From Subtercola endophyticus (GTDB lineage Bacteria; Actinomycetota; Actinomycetes; Actinomycetales; Microbacteriaceae), in assembly GCF_021044565.1 (NCBI RefSeq), contig NZ_CP087997.1:1860001-1924000 (forward strand): a DNA stretch of 64,000 nucleotides, read 5' to 3'. The translations under genes were made by a program, and so were the position numbers. Positions 52,140-62,063 of the stretch are shown here, one piece after another; within the stretch, counting starts at the first letter, position 1, and every line of letters starts with the position of its first letter. Below the pieces are notes generated by a model, which saw nothing but the letters and a program-made list of their open reading frames with translations, had not been told where the DNA came from and did no database searches.

Positions 52140-53022
52140 CGATCAGCCGCTCCGGGTCTGCGCCGTGGTCTGCATATCCGTCGTGCATGCTGTGATCCGG
52201 CTCGAAGTCCAGAAGCTCTCTGGCCCGCGTGGTATCGATTGCAGCCGATCGCCCCGGCAGCGAAGACCGCAACGGAACACCAGGTGCCCACCGAGCGAGG
52301 ATTTCTTCTGTCGGCGCATTCAGCAGGGTGTCGGCAGCGCTCAAGCCCACGACGTGCGCGCCGGTGTAGCTGCGCGTGAGCCCCTGCTCCACCGCGCGAG
52401 CCGCATCGCGCACGTCGAGGTAACCCCAGCCCTCGCGCACCGATGCGGCCGGATCGGCACGGGCCTCCGCCGCCGCTCGCAGCAGCCGTTCCTGGTCGCC
52501 GACGTGTGGAAACCTTAGAGCCACACCGCTCACGTTCCACGCTCGTTCCGCCATCACCAGCGATCGCTCGTCGACGACCTTCGACAACGAGTAGGCGTCG
52601 GTGAAGTCGGCCGGCATCCGTTCGTCCAACGGAAAGTACGCGGGCATCACTCCCCGAGTGTTCATCGGCACCCCGAAGGCATTGATGCTGCTGGCGATCA
52701 CCCCTCGACGCACATTCCGCTCCCCCGCCTCAGCGAGAACGGTGAACGTCGCCGTGACGTTTCGGCGGAACACCTCGAGCGGCGTACCCAGCGACGGGTG
52801 AGGTATCGCAGCAAGATGCACGAACGAGTCGACATCGGCAAAGGCACGATGCACCACATCGGGATCGAGGGCATCGCCTTCGATCACACGGTCGGCGGCT
52901 TCAGGGAATGGCCCTCGCAGAGAAAGGGCCGTGACCCGAGCGCCGGATGCGACCAGCCGCGCCACCACGGCCCTGCCTATAACACCGGAGGCACCCGTGA
53001 CGAGTACTCGGGAAGTTCCCAC
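52129..53022 (-). CDS. NAD-dependent epimerase/dehydratase family sugar dehydrogenase (uronate dehydrogenase-like)
   Basis: The 297-residue extended-SDR protein has the Rossmann motif VLVTGASGVIGRAV, the VHLAAIPHPS loop, the catalytic SS plus Tyr-x-x-x-Lys (YSLSK) and the later FPHVGDQ. Length, the ALRFPHV pattern and the neighbourhood suggest a sugar or uronate dehydrogenase that makes an aldonate or aldarate lactone for the dehydratase encoded just downstream. The exact sugar is not readable. Its promoter region has the LacI operator, placing it in the regulon of the repressor at 49863. Confidence 0.75.
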   Translation of the reverse strand: MGTSRVLVTGASGVIGRAVVARLVASGARVTALSLRGPFPEAADRVIEGDALDPDVVHRAFADVDSFVHLAAIPHPSLGTPLEVFRRNVTATFTVLAEAGERNVRRGVIASSINAFGVPMNTRGVMPAYFPLDERMPADFTDAYSLSKVVDERSLVMAERAWNVSGVALRFPHVGDQERLLRAAAEARADPAASVREGWGYLDVRDAARAVEQGLTRSYTGAHVVGLSAADTLLNAPTEEILARWAPGVPLRSSLPGRSAAIDTTRARELLDFEPDHSMHDGYADHGADPERLIDVG

Positions 53023-53037
53023 TGCTGCTTCCCCTCA

Positions 53038-53087
53038 TGCGAAACCGCTTTCGCATCTAGTCTGCCGAGAACAGTGCGCTTTGTCAA
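53038..53087 (-). promoter_or_regulatory. Second LacI-type operator with -35 box
   Basis: TGCGAAACCGCTTTCGCA (53038-53055) is identical to the operator at 49761-49778 and starts 16 bp upstream of the dehydrogenase gene. A consensus TTGACA lies upstream on the minus strand (53082-53087). Between 53102 and 53290 I see nothing recognisable. Confidence 0.85.
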
Positions 53088-53292
53088 TCGCCAACCGGGT
53101 CTGCAGCGCACGAACTCGGCGTCAGTCCGCCTCGATCCATAAGTCGGTTCGTCAGGATCGGGGCTGATCCGCGAGGTCCACGCGGCGTCGCGGCAAACGT
53201 ATGGCTTCCGGGGTCAGCGAACGGCTCGTCGCCGTGTTGATGTCGATAACCGCCAACGCCGACATTCGAAACTCGGATACGTGACACCCATC

Positions 53293-53339
53293 ACAACAAC
53301 TAGAAGGGCCCGCACGATGTGCAGGCCCTTCTAGTTGTT

Positions 53340-53341
<2 letters not shown>
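53293..53341. terminator. Strong stem-loop, probable original tRNA-Ala terminator
   Basis: Arms ACAACAACTAGAAGGGCC (53293-53310) and its exact complement (53324-53341) give an 18-bp stem, with a further 4-bp inner stem (GCAC/GTGC). It directly abuts a partial copy of the tRNA 3' end on the minus strand, which suggests that it once followed the intact tRNA gene. Confidence 0.75.
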
Positions 53342-53889
<548 letters not shown>

Positions 53890-54062
53890 GAAGGAGCGAA
53901 CCTGGGTTCAGCTCCGGGTATGAAATTGTGTGTCGCTCCGAGCTGAATCCGAAGGATTCCGGCTCCAAACAACTTGCCTAGACTACTACACGCCGAGGCG
54001 ATCTGAGAAACCGAGCGGCGGCAGACCGTCGCCCGGACGGCCTCAGACCGAAACGAGCCGCC

Positions 54063-54425
54063 TCAGACCGAAACAGTGAGCGGAACGACCGGGCAGTCTT
54101 TCCAGAGCCGCTCGAGGGAGTAGTACATGCGGTCTTCTTCGTGAAAGACGTGCACCACGAGGTCACCGAAGTCGAGCAGTACCCAACGGCCCTCAGAGAG
54201 GCCCTCGCGGCGCAGCAGCGGCGCACCGGCGTCGCCGAGCTTCTCGATGATCTCTTCGGCGATGGCACGCACGTTGGGTTCGTTGCGGCCTGAGGCCAGC
54301 AAGAACACGTCGGTGAGGGGCAGAGGGCCGGTCACGTCGAGCGCGACCAGGTTCTCGGCCTGTTTGGCGTCTGCTGCGGTGGCAGCGACCTGGGTGAGTT
54401 CGACGGAACGAGTGGATGCAGTCAA
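54063..54425 (-). CDS. rsfS: Ribosome silencing factor RsfS
   Basis: The 120-residue protein begins at a TTG (54425); no better start is visible. It matches RsfS throughout: DVTGPLPLTDVFLLASGRNE, IAEEIIEKLGD, EGLSEGRWVLLDFGDLVVHV, and FHEEDRMYYSLERLWKD. RsfS binds ribosomal protein L14 and blocks joining of the subunits when nutrients are scarce. It follows nadD and the tail-anchored protein gene on the same strand, a conserved arrangement in Actinobacteria, which supports the call. Confidence 0.95.
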   Translation of the reverse strand: MTASTRSVELTQVAATAADAKQAENLVALDVTGPLPLTDVFLLASGRNEPNVRAIAEEIIEKLGDAGAPLLRREGLSEGRWVLLDFGDLVVHVFHEEDRMYYSLERLWKDCPVVPLTVSV

Positions 54426-54443
54426 AAAGGGGATACCTGTCGG

Positions 54444-55781
54444 TTAGAAGATTCGAAAGACGAAGGCGGCGAGCAGCAGCCCGACGACGCCGACCGCGAG
54501 CACACCGGCGGTGACCGCCAGAATGACGGGGGCGTTGGCACCGCGGCGCTTGGGGGGCGCGACAAGACCCGAACTCGGGCCGTGGGTGCTGATGGCGCGG
54601 GTGGCGCTCACCGGGGCGACGTCGGAACCGACCTCGCTCTCGGGGTCGAGAAAGGCGTCGAGCTCGGACGACTCGAGGCCGTCGGCGGGGGCAGCGCCGG
54701 TGGAGCCGAGGCTCATCGGCAGGTCGATCGATCCCGTGATGATGACCTCGCCGGTTTCGTCGAGCGCAGTGCCGACGTCACCGTGGTTCGGCACTGACGG
54801 CAACACCAGGGCACTCGTCGACGCGACACTGTTCGAAGCACCGACACCGCGGGAGGCGATGAGGTCGTCGAAGCTCGCCCTGGTGAGGTCGACCGTGTTG
54901 GCCGGCTTCTCGGGGGCGGCAGCGGCCTGGAACATGGGTGCCAGAATCGGCGCGCTCGGCGTCTCTTCGATGGTGACGATGTGCACCGGCTCGGGCTCTG
55001 GCGTGTCATCGATCTCGGCGAGTTCTTCGGCCTCTTCGGCCTGCACCTCGGGGCTGACGTATTCGTCGACGACCATGAGTTCTTCGACCATCGGCACCGC
55101 CGCGTCGGCGCTGCCGTCATCGGTCGCCTCGACGTGCTCGGACTCGACCGTCAGCACGTCTTCTTCGACGGGCTCGTCGTCGTGAACGATCTCGGCGATG
55201 ATCGGGCCAGTGGCTTCGGCGAGAGGCTCGGGCTCAACGTCGGGCACCGGCACGGGCGGCTGCTCGGCGAGCGGATGATCGGCAGAAAGCGCACGCCTGG
55301 CTCGCCTGCTCAGAATCGGGGCCGGCGCCACGGTTTCAGCGGGCGTCGGCTCTTCGACCAACGGCGGTTCTTCAGCGGGAGCAACTTCGGCGGGAGCAAC
55401 CTCGACTGGCGCGACCTGCACGGGGGCGACCTGCACCGGGGCATCCTCGACCGGAGCTACAGGTGCGGGAGCATCCTCGACGGGTGCAACCTCGGCATCT
55501 GAAGGCGCCGCATCAACGGGAGCCCCCTCAATGGGCGCAGCCTCAACGGGCGCAGCCTCAACAGGAGGCTCGACGACCGGCGTGCCGTTGACCGCACGGG
55601 CAGCGTCAGCCTCGAATTCGGCGCGCTCAGCAGCAGCGCGTGCCGCTTCGTCGGCACGTCGCTTTGCTTCGGCCTCTTCGGCCGCCTTGGCTTCTTCTTT
55701 TTGCTGTTTACGCGGTTTTTGACGCTCAAGGTCACGGAGCTGGCGCCTGGTCAGCGGCTGCTCGTCGTGAGGCACTGTCAT
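54444..55781 (-). CDS. Hypothetical tail-anchored membrane protein with Ala/Pro/Val-rich repeats
   Basis: The 445-residue protein has a basic, Glu/Lys/Ala-rich coiled-coil start (about residues 10-65, with [10 protein letters not shown] and [19 protein letters not shown]). A long disordered stretch of APVEVAP-type repeats follows (about 75-160), then acidic regions. One C-terminal membrane segment ([20 protein letters not shown]) ends the protein at the stop. It is thus anchored by its tail with the bulk in the cytoplasm. Such a gene between nadD and rsfS is common in Microbacteriaceae; its role is unknown. Its start overlaps the nadD stop (ATGA). Confidence 0.8.
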   Translation of the reverse strand: MTVPHDEQPLTRRQLRDLERQKPRKQQKEEAKAAEEAEAKRRADEAARAAAERAEFEADAARAVNGTPVVEPPVEAAPVEAAPIEGAPVDAAPSDAEVAPVEDAPAPVAPVEDAPVQVAPVQVAPVEVAPAEVAPAEEPPLVEEPTPAETVAPAPILSRRARRALSADHPLAEQPPVPVPDVEPEPLAEATGPIIAEIVHDDEPVEEDVLTVESEHVEATDDGSADAAVPMVEELMVVDEYVSPEVQAEEAEELAEIDDTPEPEPVHIVTIEETPSAPILAPMFQAAAAPEKPANTVDLTRASFDDLIASRGVGASNSVASTSALVLPSVPNHGDVGTALDETGEVIITGSIDLPMSLGSTGAAPADGLESSELDAFLDPESEVGSDVAPVSATRAISTHGPSSGLVAPPKRRGANAPVILAVTAGVLAVGVVGLLLAAFVFRIF

Positions 55782-56398
55782 TCAACACTCCGATATAGGT
55801 GATGCTTGGTGATGTATTGAACTACACCGTCGGGTACCAAGTACCACACTGGGAATCCCCGGCCTACCCGCCCACGACAATCGGTTGACGATATCGCAAG
55901 AGCCGGAACTTCCAAATAGCTTACGTCTTGTCGTGGCAAAGCGGAAATGGCGAGGGTGTGCCCCGGCCGCGACACCGCCACGAAGTGGGCGAGCGACCAG
56001 AGTTCCGCGGAGTTCTTCCAGCCCAGAATCTGCGCAATGGCGTCGGCCCCCGAGATGAAGAACAGGTCGGCGTCGGGATGAGCGGCCTGCAGGTCGCGCA
56101 GAGTATCGACCGTATACGTCGGGCCGCCTCGGTCGATGTCGACCCGGCTGACGGTGAAGCGCGGGTTCGATGCCGTGGCGATGACCGTCATGAGGTAACG
56201 GTGCTCGGCGGCCGTGACATCTGTCTTCTGCCAGGGCTGACCGGTCGGCACAAAAACGACCTCGTCGAGCTCGAAGAATTGGGCGACCTCACTGGCCGCC
56301 ACGAGGTGGCCGTGATGGATCGGGTCGAACGTGCCACCCATGATGCCGATGCGCTGGCGGTGCGGCTCACCGTCGAGAGCCGGCGTCATGGCGGTCAT
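55778..56398 (-). CDS. nadD: Nicotinate-nucleotide adenylyltransferase NadD
   Basis: The 206-residue protein has the nucleotidyltransferase motif [15 protein letters not shown] with the HxGH-type catalytic site, [11 protein letters not shown], the RYLMTVIAT region and the ending [14 protein letters not shown], which corresponds to the ISxTxxR motif. It adenylates nicotinate mononucleotide to deamido-NAD. The start may be ATG 56398 or ATG 56389. It overlaps the next gene by 4 bp and is 8 bp after the small membrane-protein gene, so all are co-transcribed. Confidence 0.95.
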   Translation of the reverse strand: MTAMTPALDGEPHRQRIGIMGGTFDPIHHGHLVAASEVAQFFELDEVVFVPTGQPWQKTDVTAAEHRYLMTVIATASNPRFTVSRVDIDRGGPTYTVDTLRDLQAAHPDADLFFISGADAIAQILGWKNSAELWSLAHFVAVSRPGHTLAISALPRQDVSYLEVPALAISSTDCRGRVGRGFPVWYLVPDGVVQYITKHHLYRSVE

Positions 56399-56406
56399 TG
56401 GTCTGC

Positions 56407-56631
56407 TTAGTGGTCGGCGCCCGTTCGGTCACCGTGGCCGTGCAGGTCGTGCGTCTGAGCGAACTCGGCCGACTTCTTCGGGTGGCGGTTGGCGACGTCA
56501 CGGTAGCTCCACATGACGAGGCCGAACGACATGAAGATGACGAAGGCGATCAGTCCGAAGAAAAATCCCGGAAAAGGCAGCTGGTTGACAACCTCGTCGG
56601 CCAGCACAATCGCACTCGTCGTCACAGACAT
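56407..56631 (-). CDS. Small membrane protein, 74 aa, upstream of nadD
   Basis: ATG 56631 follows AGGAGAACGA. One membrane segment ([20 protein letters not shown]) is followed by a charged cytoplasmic tail with HPKKSAEF. The family is common in Actinobacteria upstream of nadD but has no known function. It ends 8 bp before nadD, so it is co-transcribed with it. Confidence 0.75.
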   Translation of the reverse strand: MSVTTSAIVLADEVVNQLPFPGFFFGLIAFVIFMSFGLVMWSYRDVANRHPKKSAEFAQTHDLHGHGDRTGADH

Positions 56632-56752
56632 TCGTTCTCCTGATGTGGTTTCGTCGACCCTGCGGGCCGTGCTTCAACTCTAGCGGCTCTACAGACTGTA
56701 GTGAATCAGTGGCGCCGAGCATCCGGAGCCGCGCACCGACAGCGGTCTGCAG

Positions 56753-58036
56753 TCAGCCGCGGATCTGGCCCGAGCCGCGCACGAGCCACTTGGTGCTGGT
56801 CAGTTCTGGCAGCCCCATCGGGCCGCGAGCGTGCAGCTTCTGCGTGGAGATGCCGACCTCAGCACCGAAGCCGAACTCGCCACCGTCGGTGAACCGGGTC
56901 GATGCGTTCACCATGACCGCCGCCGAGTCGACCTCGTTCAAGAACCGCTCGGCGTTGCCGAGGTCGTTCGTGACGATCGACTCGGTGTGGTGGGTCGAAT
57001 ACGTGCGAATGTGCTGCATCGCCTCCTCGATGTCGGCGACGACCTTTACGGCGAGGTCGAGGCTCATGTACTCGGTCTGCCAGTCTTCTTCGGTCGCCGG
57101 CAGCGCATCGGCGAACAGGGCGCGCGTCTCGTCGTCGGCGTGGATGATCACTCCCGCGCCGCGCAGCTTCGCGAGCACTGCGGGCAGCAGCCGTTCGGCC
57201 GCGTCGCGGTGCACCAGCAGCGTCTCGAGGGCGTTGCAGACGCTCGGGCGCTGCACCTTGGCGTTGTGCACGATGTCGACGGCCCACTGCTCGTTGGCGC
57301 TCTCGTCGAGAAAGACATGCACGACGCCGGCCCCGGTCTCGATGACGGGAACCTTCGACTCAGCGACGACCGTGTTGATGAGGTTGGCGCTGCCGCGCGG
57401 AATGAGAACGTCGACCAGCCCGCGAGCCTGCATCAGGTCGTGCGCGCCCTCGCGGCCGAACTCGTCGATGGTCTGAACAGAGTCGGCGGGCAGCCCGACG
57501 GAGGCCAGGGCCTGCTGAATCAGCGACACCAGAACCGCGTTCGTATTCTCGGCGGCCGAACCGCCGCGCAAGACAACCGCGTTGCCGCTCTTGAGGGCCA
57601 GCGCTGCGATGTCGACGGTGACATTGGGGCGGGCTTCGTAGATGACGCCGACCACACCGAACGGCACTCGCACCTGGTCTATGCGCACTCCGTTCGGCAG
57701 TACGCGGCCCCGCACGCTCTCACCGACGGGGTCGACGAGACCGATGATCTCGCGCACGGCCTCGGCGAGCGAGGCCAGGCGCGCTTCGCTGAGGGCGAGG
57801 CGGTCTTGCAGGGCGGTCGACAGGCCGTTCTCGCGGCCGTTGGCGAGGTCGAGTTCGTTCGCCGGCAGAATGCGGTCTGCGCCGCCTGCCACGGCGGCAG
57901 CGATGGCCTCGAGAGCGGCGTTCTTCTGGTCGGCATTGGCCGTAGCCAGGGTGAGCGACGCGGCCCGGGCGGCGAGAAGCTTGTCGTTCAGCGAGCGACC
58001 GGTCTGAACGGGGGCGTCGAGAATCGTTTGCGACAT
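56753..58036 (-). CDS. proA: Gamma-glutamyl phosphate reductase ProA
   Basis: ATG 58036 gives 427 residues, normal for the family. Visible landmarks are PFGVVGVIYEARPNVTVDI, GNAVVLRGGSAAENTN, GLVDVLIPRG, the catalytic cysteine in QRPSVCNALETLL and the end GLPELTSTKWLVRG. The enzyme reduces glutamyl-5-phosphate with NADPH to the semialdehyde, the second step of proline synthesis. proB lies upstream on the same strand with a 106-bp gap that holds an inverted repeat. Confidence 0.95.
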   Translation of the reverse strand: MSQTILDAPVQTGRSLNDKLLAARAASLTLATANADQKNAALEAIAAAVAGGADRILPANELDLANGRENGLSTALQDRLALSEARLASLAEAVREIIGLVDPVGESVRGRVLPNGVRIDQVRVPFGVVGVIYEARPNVTVDIAALALKSGNAVVLRGGSAAENTNAVLVSLIQQALASVGLPADSVQTIDEFGREGAHDLMQARGLVDVLIPRGSANLINTVVAESKVPVIETGAGVVHVFLDESANEQWAVDIVHNAKVQRPSVCNALETLLVHRDAAERLLPAVLAKLRGAGVIIHADDETRALFADALPATEEDWQTEYMSLDLAVKVVADIEEAMQHIRTYSTHHTESIVTNDLGNAERFLNEVDSAAVMVNASTRFTDGGEFGFGAEVGISTQKLHARGPMGLPELTSTKWLVRGSGQIRG

Positions 58037-58097
58037 ACCAAAAGTGTAGACGCGGCCGGTGACGCCGCGCCCGCTGCCCCCGCGAAAACAGCGGAGA

Positions 58098-58138
58098 TTT
58101 CGACGGGGTGAGGCCGTATACGGCTTACCGTGTCGAAA
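58098..58138. terminator. Imperfect stem-loop between proB and proA
   Basis: TTTCGAC at 58098-58104 and GTCGAAA at 58132-58138 are the outer arms. Inside lies an imperfect extension that ends in the palindrome CCGTATACGG. It starts 5 bp beyond the proB stop on the minus strand and may terminate or partly terminate the obg-proB transcript before proA. Confidence 0.5.
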
Positions 58139-58142
58139 ACTC

Positions 58143-59000
58143 CTACGAAATCGACGAAGAGACGGGCGGTACGACGGGGTGCCGGGCTGCCGGGGCGTCC
58201 CCGGGCCGGGTGCTGGCGGGCTCGAAGAAGGTGCCGATGGGATGCCCGGCGAGCGCCTCACGCACGAGCGTCGCACTCGTGACGAGCACCGCTGTGCCCG
58301 CGTCGGCCGCGAGACGGGCGGCGGACACCTTCGTGGCCGCTCCCCCGGTTCCCACGCCGGCGGCGCCGATGTCGCCGAACGTCACATCGGCCAGCTGATC
58401 GCCGACTGGCACGTCGACGATCTTCACGGCACCGGGCTCCTGCGGCGGTCGCGTGTACAGCGCGTCGACGTCGGAGAGCAGCACGAGCAGGTCGGCCTTG
58501 ACCAGAATCGACACCAGGGCCGCGAGCCGGTCGTTGTCGCCGAATCGGATCTCCTGCGTCGCGACGGTGTCGTTCTCATTCACGATCGGCAGGATGCGGA
58601 GGCCGAGCAGACGCTCCATGGCGCGCTGGGCGTTGCTGCGGTGGCTCGGGTTCTCGAGGTCGCCCGCAGTGAGCAGCACCTGCCCCGCGACAATCTTGTA
58701 GCGGTCGAGGCTGTCTTGGTAGCGGTAGATCAGCACGTTCTGGCCGACGGCAGCCGCGGCTTGTTGTGTGGCCAGGTCGGTGGGGCGGGCATCCAGGTGC
58801 AGGTACGGCATGCCGGTCGCGATGGCGCCCGACGACACCAGGATGACCTCGCAGCCGCGGCCGTGCGCCTCGGCGAGCGCCGTGACGAGCGGGCCGATCT
58901 GGCCGGCGTTGTCTCCGCTGATCGACGACGAGCCGACCTTGACGACGATGCGCTTAGCGGTGCCGATGTGGTCACGGCTGAGGGTTTGGCGTGCGGTCAC
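58143..59000 (-). CDS. proB: Glutamate 5-kinase ProB, short form without PUA domain
   Basis: GTG 59000 overlaps the obgE stop (GTGA). The 285-residue protein has the amino-acid-kinase motifs [39 protein letters not shown] and [17 protein letters not shown]. It phosphorylates glutamate at the gamma-carboxylate, the first step of proline synthesis. The PUA domain (about 80-90 residues), which many ProB proteins have at the C-terminus, is missing; a Pro-rich tail ends the protein instead. Feedback inhibition by proline resides in the kinase domain, so it may be kept. Confidence 0.93.
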   Translation of the reverse strand: MTARQTLSRDHIGTAKRIVVKVGSSSISGDNAGQIGPLVTALAEAHGRGCEVILVSSGAIATGMPYLHLDARPTDLATQQAAAAVGQNVLIYRYQDSLDRYKIVAGQVLLTAGDLENPSHRSNAQRAMERLLGLRILPIVNENDTVATQEIRFGDNDRLAALVSILVKADLLVLLSDVDALYTRPPQEPGAVKIVDVPVGDQLADVTFGDIGAAGVGTGGAATKVSAARLAADAGTAVLVTSATLVREALAGHPIGTFFEPASTRPGDAPAARHPVVPPVSSSIS

Positions 59001-60622
59001 GCCTTCTCTCCATCGACCTCGGCGGCATCAAGCTCGGCGGCATCAAGCTCAGCGGCATCAAGCTCGGCGGCGTCGCGCGACACGGCGCCGTCGGCGTCGA
59101 AGTCGGGCACCGTGAGTCCGTCGGCCTCGTCCATCCAGAGCCCCGCCTCTTTCTCGCGCACGAGTTCGGCGCGCGCGGCGGCTTTGGCATCCATCATCTC
59201 GACGTAGCGCTGACGACGCGTCTGGTTCGTGCGACGGTCGCTCTGATCGAGTCGCGGGTCGGTGCCGCGCGGCGCGGTGACGAGTTCGGCGGTGGAGGTG
59301 AGTGTCGGCTCCCAGTCGAAGATGATTCCGCTGCCCGGGCCGATGACCACGGTGGATCCCGCGACGGCGCCCGAGCGGAACAGCTCGTCTTCGACACCGA
59401 GCTTCGCGAGCCGGTCGGCCAAGAACCCGATGGCCTCTTCGTTCGTGAAGTCGGTCTGGGCGACCCAGCGCTCGGGCTTGGCGCCGAGAATACGGTACAC
59501 GTTGCCGAACGAGCCACCTTCGACCCTGATGTGAAAGTCGCTCTCGTCGACGGCCTTGGGCCGAATGACGATGCGCGGCGCGGCCGCTTCTACGGCGGCC
59601 TCGGCGCGCGCTTTCTCGACGACCTCTGCGAGAGCGTACGAGAGCTGGTTGAGACCCTCGTGACTCACTGTCGAGATCTCGAACACGCGGTAGCCGCGGG
59701 CCTCGAGGTCGGGCCGCACGAAGTCGGCGAGCTCGCGCCCTTCGGGCACGTCGATCTTGTTCAGCGCGATCAGTTGCGGGCGATCGAGCAGCGGCACCTG
59801 GCCTTCGGGTACGGGATACGCGGCCAGTTCGCCCAGAATGACGTCGAGGTCGGTCAACGGGTCACGGCCGGGCTCGAGCGTAGCGCAGTCGAGCACGTGC
59901 AAGAGTGCGCTACAGCGCTCGACGTGGCGCAGAAACTCGAGGCCGAGGCCCTTGCCTTCGCTCGCACCCTCGATGAGGCCGGGCACGTCGGCCACGGTGT
60001 ACCGGGTCTCACCGGCCTGCACGACACCGAGGTTCGGGTGCAGCGTGGTGAAGGGGTAGTCGGCAATCTTCGGCTTAGCCGCCGAGATGGCGGCGACTAG
60101 GCTCGACTTTCCCGCTGACGGGTAACCCACCAGCGCGACATCCGCCACCGTCTTGAGTTCGAGAAAGACATCGCCTTCGAAGCCGGGAGTGCCGAGCAGC
60201 GCGAACCCGGGAGCCTTGCGCTTGCTGGAGGCGAGGGCCGCGTTGCCCAGGCCGCCCTGGCCGCCTGCGGCGACCACAACGCGGATGCCCGGCTCGACCA
60301 TGTCGGCCAGAACCTCACCGTCGGCGTCTTTGATGACCGTGCCGACGGGAACGTTCAGCACCAGCTCGTCGCTCGAGAACCCGTTGCGAAAGTCGCCCAT
60401 GCCCGGTCCGCCGTTTTCGCTCGTGCGGTGCGGGCGGCGGTGAAAGTCGAGGATGGTCGTGGTGTGCGGGTCGGCCAGAAGCACGATGTCGCCACCGTTG
60501 CCGCCATTGCCGCCGTCGGGGCCGGCGAGGGGCTTGAACTTCTCGCGCTTGATCGACACGCAGCCGTTGCCGCCGTTGCCGGCGTTCACGTGGAGGGTCA
60601 CTTGGTCAACAAACGTTGCCAT
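58997..60622 (-). CDS. obgE: Obg GTPase
   Basis: ATG 60622 follows TTAGGAG and gives 541 residues. The Gly-rich Obg fold opens with [20 protein letters not shown]. The G domain follows with the Walker [10 protein letters not shown], the switch region [29 protein letters not shown] and the NKxD motif NKID. An OCT domain follows (about residues 340-420), and the tail has DAAEL repeated four times, encoded by 15-bp repeats at about 59023-59075. Obg binds the large ribosomal subunit and acts in ribosome assembly and stress. It overlaps proB by 4 bp. Confidence 0.97.
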   Translation of the reverse strand: MATFVDQVTLHVNAGNGGNGCVSIKREKFKPLAGPDGGNGGNGGDIVLLADPHTTTILDFHRRPHRTSENGGPGMGDFRNGFSSDELVLNVPVGTVIKDADGEVLADMVEPGIRVVVAAGGQGGLGNAALASSKRKAPGFALLGTPGFEGDVFLELKTVADVALVGYPSAGKSSLVAAISAAKPKIADYPFTTLHPNLGVVQAGETRYTVADVPGLIEGASEGKGLGLEFLRHVERCSALLHVLDCATLEPGRDPLTDLDVILGELAAYPVPEGQVPLLDRPQLIALNKIDVPEGRELADFVRPDLEARGYRVFEISTVSHEGLNQLSYALAEVVEKARAEAAVEAAAPRIVIRPKAVDESDFHIRVEGGSFGNVYRILGAKPERWVAQTDFTNEEAIGFLADRLAKLGVEDELFRSGAVAGSTVVIGPGSGIIFDWEPTLTSTAELVTAPRGTDPRLDQSDRRTNQTRRQRYVEMMDAKAAARAELVREKEAGLWMDEADGLTVPDFDADGAVSRDAAELDAAELDAAELDAAEVDGEKA

Positions 60623-60655
60623 TTGCTCTCCTAACGAAGGTTTTTCAAAACAAAA

Positions 60656-60681
60656 CAGGGGCGAGCCGAAGCCCGCCCCTG
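60656..60681 (-). terminator. Hairpin with T-rich tail between rpmA and obgE
   Basis: CAGGGGCGAGC and GCCCGCCCCTG form an 11-bp stem with one mismatch around a CGAA loop. On the minus strand TTTTGTTTTG follows directly, which is a classical intrinsic terminator. It lies 20 bp after the rpmA stop and would end or attenuate the L21-L27 transcript before obgE. Confidence 0.75.
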
Positions 60682-60701
60682 CCAAAACAAGAGATACCTG
60701 A

Positions 60702-60983
60702 CTAGGCAGATACCGCGACGGCTTCAGCCGCAACCGGAACGACGATGTTGATGACCTTGCGGCCACCCTTGTTGCCGAACTCGACCGAGCCCGCTGCGAG
60801 AGCGAACAGCGTGTCGTCGCCACCACGGCCGACGTTCACGCCGGGGTGGAAGTGGGTGCCGCGCTGGCGCACGATGATCTCGCCAGCAGAGACGACCTGG
60901 CCGCCGAAGCGCTTCACGCCGAGGCGCTGCGCGTTGGAGTCACGACCGTTGCGAGTGGAACTCGCGCCCTTTTTGTGTGCCAT
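60702..60983 (-). CDS. rpmA: 50S ribosomal protein L27
   Basis: The 93-residue protein begins [20 protein letters not shown], then [20 protein letters not shown] and [20 protein letters not shown], the L27 sequence without the N-terminal prosequence found in Firmicutes. It lies at the peptidyl-transferase centre of the large subunit. It is 16 bp after rplU, as in almost all bacteria. Confidence 0.98.
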   Translation of the reverse strand: MAHKKGASSTRNGRDSNAQRLGVKRFGGQVVSAGEIIVRQRGTHFHPGVNVGRGGDDTLFALAAGSVEFGNKGGRKVINIVVPVAAEAVAVSA

Positions 60984-60999
60984 GAGTTTCTACCTCGCC

Positions 61000-61308
61000 T
61001 TACTTGATTGTGGTGACCTTGACACGAGTGAGCTCCTGGCGGTGGCCTTGGCGCTTCTTGTATCCGGTCTTGTTCTTGAACTTCTGAATGACGATCTTCG
61101 GGCCGCGGAGGTCTTCGAGAACCTCGGCGGTGACCGTGACGTCGGCAAGCGTCTTCGAGTCAGACGTGATCTTGTCACCGTCGACCAGCAACACCGCTGC
61201 CAGCTGGATGTTGCCGTCTTTGTCGGCCTTCTGGCGGTCGAGAGTCACGATGGTGCCGACCTCTACCTTTTCTTGCCGACCACCGGCGCGCACAACTGCG
61301 TAAACCAC
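61000..61308 (-). CDS. rplU: 50S ribosomal protein L21
   Basis: The 102-residue protein matches L21: [20 protein letters not shown], then [20 protein letters not shown] and the end [20 protein letters not shown]. It binds 23S rRNA. It is the first gene of the rplU-rpmA unit, with a consensus promoter about 125 bp upstream of the start. Confidence 0.98.
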   Translation of the reverse strand: MVYAVVRAGGRQEKVEVGTIVTLDRQKADKDGNIQLAAVLLVDGDKITSDSKTLADVTVTAEVLEDLRGPKIVIQKFKNKTGYKKRQGHRQELTRVKVTTIK

Positions 61309-61433
61309 TTCACGTACCTATTCTCTGGGGGAAACAAACTTCGGGCAGCAAACACCGGGGGCGAATGCCTGAAAACTCTGGAAAGAATTCCGCTCTGAAT
61401 GCGCGGGCAAAGCCATGCGCGCACCAACGGTCT

Positions 61434-61462
61434 ACTTTAGCTGATGCAGCATGCCGGGTCAA
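61434..61462 (-). promoter_or_regulatory. Sigma-70-type promoter of rplU-rpmA
   Basis: On the minus strand TTGACC (61457-61462) and TAAAGT (61434-61439) are separated by exactly 17 bp. Transcription would begin near 61427, leaving an untranslated leader of about 120 nt before rplU, long enough for autoregulation or a leader structure, although none was recognised. Confidence 0.7.
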
Positions 61463-61526
61463 ACGCGCATCGGCGCAATCTGGTGCGACACGCCGTTGTG
61501 CGATCCTACATTCGTAAACTGAGTGG

Positions 61527-61811
61527 ATGACCGTGCTGATCGATGTACCACGCTGGCCTGCGCATGACACCCTGTGGTCGCACCTGATCAGCGACAGCTC
61601 CCTTGAAGAGTTGCATACGTTCGCGGCAGGAATGGGCATCCCGCGGCGCGGTTTCGACCTCGACCACTACGACGTTCCGCTGGCTCGGTACGACGAGCTG
61701 GTGGCGGCGGGTGCCCGCCCCGCCAGCATGCGCGAGATCGTGCTGGCGCTGCGCACCAGCGGCCTGCGCGTGGCCGCCCGCGACCGAGCCGGCCACAACC
61801 GCCGCGCCTGA
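61527..61811 (+). CDS. DUF4031 domain protein, 94 aa
   Basis: A small cytoplasmic protein that starts at ATG 61527. It has the conserved pattern VLIDVPRWPAHDTLWSHLIS, LHTFAAGMGIPRRGFDLDHY and DVPLARYDELVAAGARP of DUF4031, which is found in many Actinobacteria and has no known biochemical role. It is divergent from rplU, with which it shares a 218-bp upstream region; the start lies close to a TAAACT that could be its -10, so the transcript may be nearly leaderless. Confidence 0.85.
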   Translation: MTVLIDVPRWPAHDTLWSHLISDSSLEELHTFAAGMGIPRRGFDLDHYDVPLARYDELVAAGARPASMREIVLALRTSGLRVAARDRAGHNRRA

Positions 61812-62008
61812 CCCGCGCCCTCGCCCGCGCCGGCGGCCTCGTGCGAGGGCGACCTTTTCGGACGAGATGAGCCGCCTGGGCGGTCGCTCTCGACCGCAAG
61901 AGTCGCTTTCGTCGTGGACGCGGGTGCGGGTGAAGGTGGGCACCGGGGCGGCGGAGGTTGCGAATGGATGAGCGGGGTGGCGTCACAGGAGAGGGGCGCC
62001 ACCCCGGT

Positions 62009-62063
62009 GTCAGTCGCCGCGGTCAGGCGGCGCGGGTCAGTCGGCGCGGGTCAGTCGGCGGGG
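62009..62063. repeat. Four short tandem units across the rne stop codon
   Basis: Four units of 13-14 bp (consensus GTCAGTCGGCGCGG) run through 62009-62063 and include the stop codon of the ribonuclease E gene. Each unit carries a TGA on the minus strand. It is a simple tandem duplication. Between 61812 and 62008 I see no gene. Confidence 0.6.

Noticed and set aside
60641..61527. Riboswitch in the long rplU leader or near obgE
   Set aside because: The sequence shows a promoter and a terminator but no recognisable riboswitch consensus.
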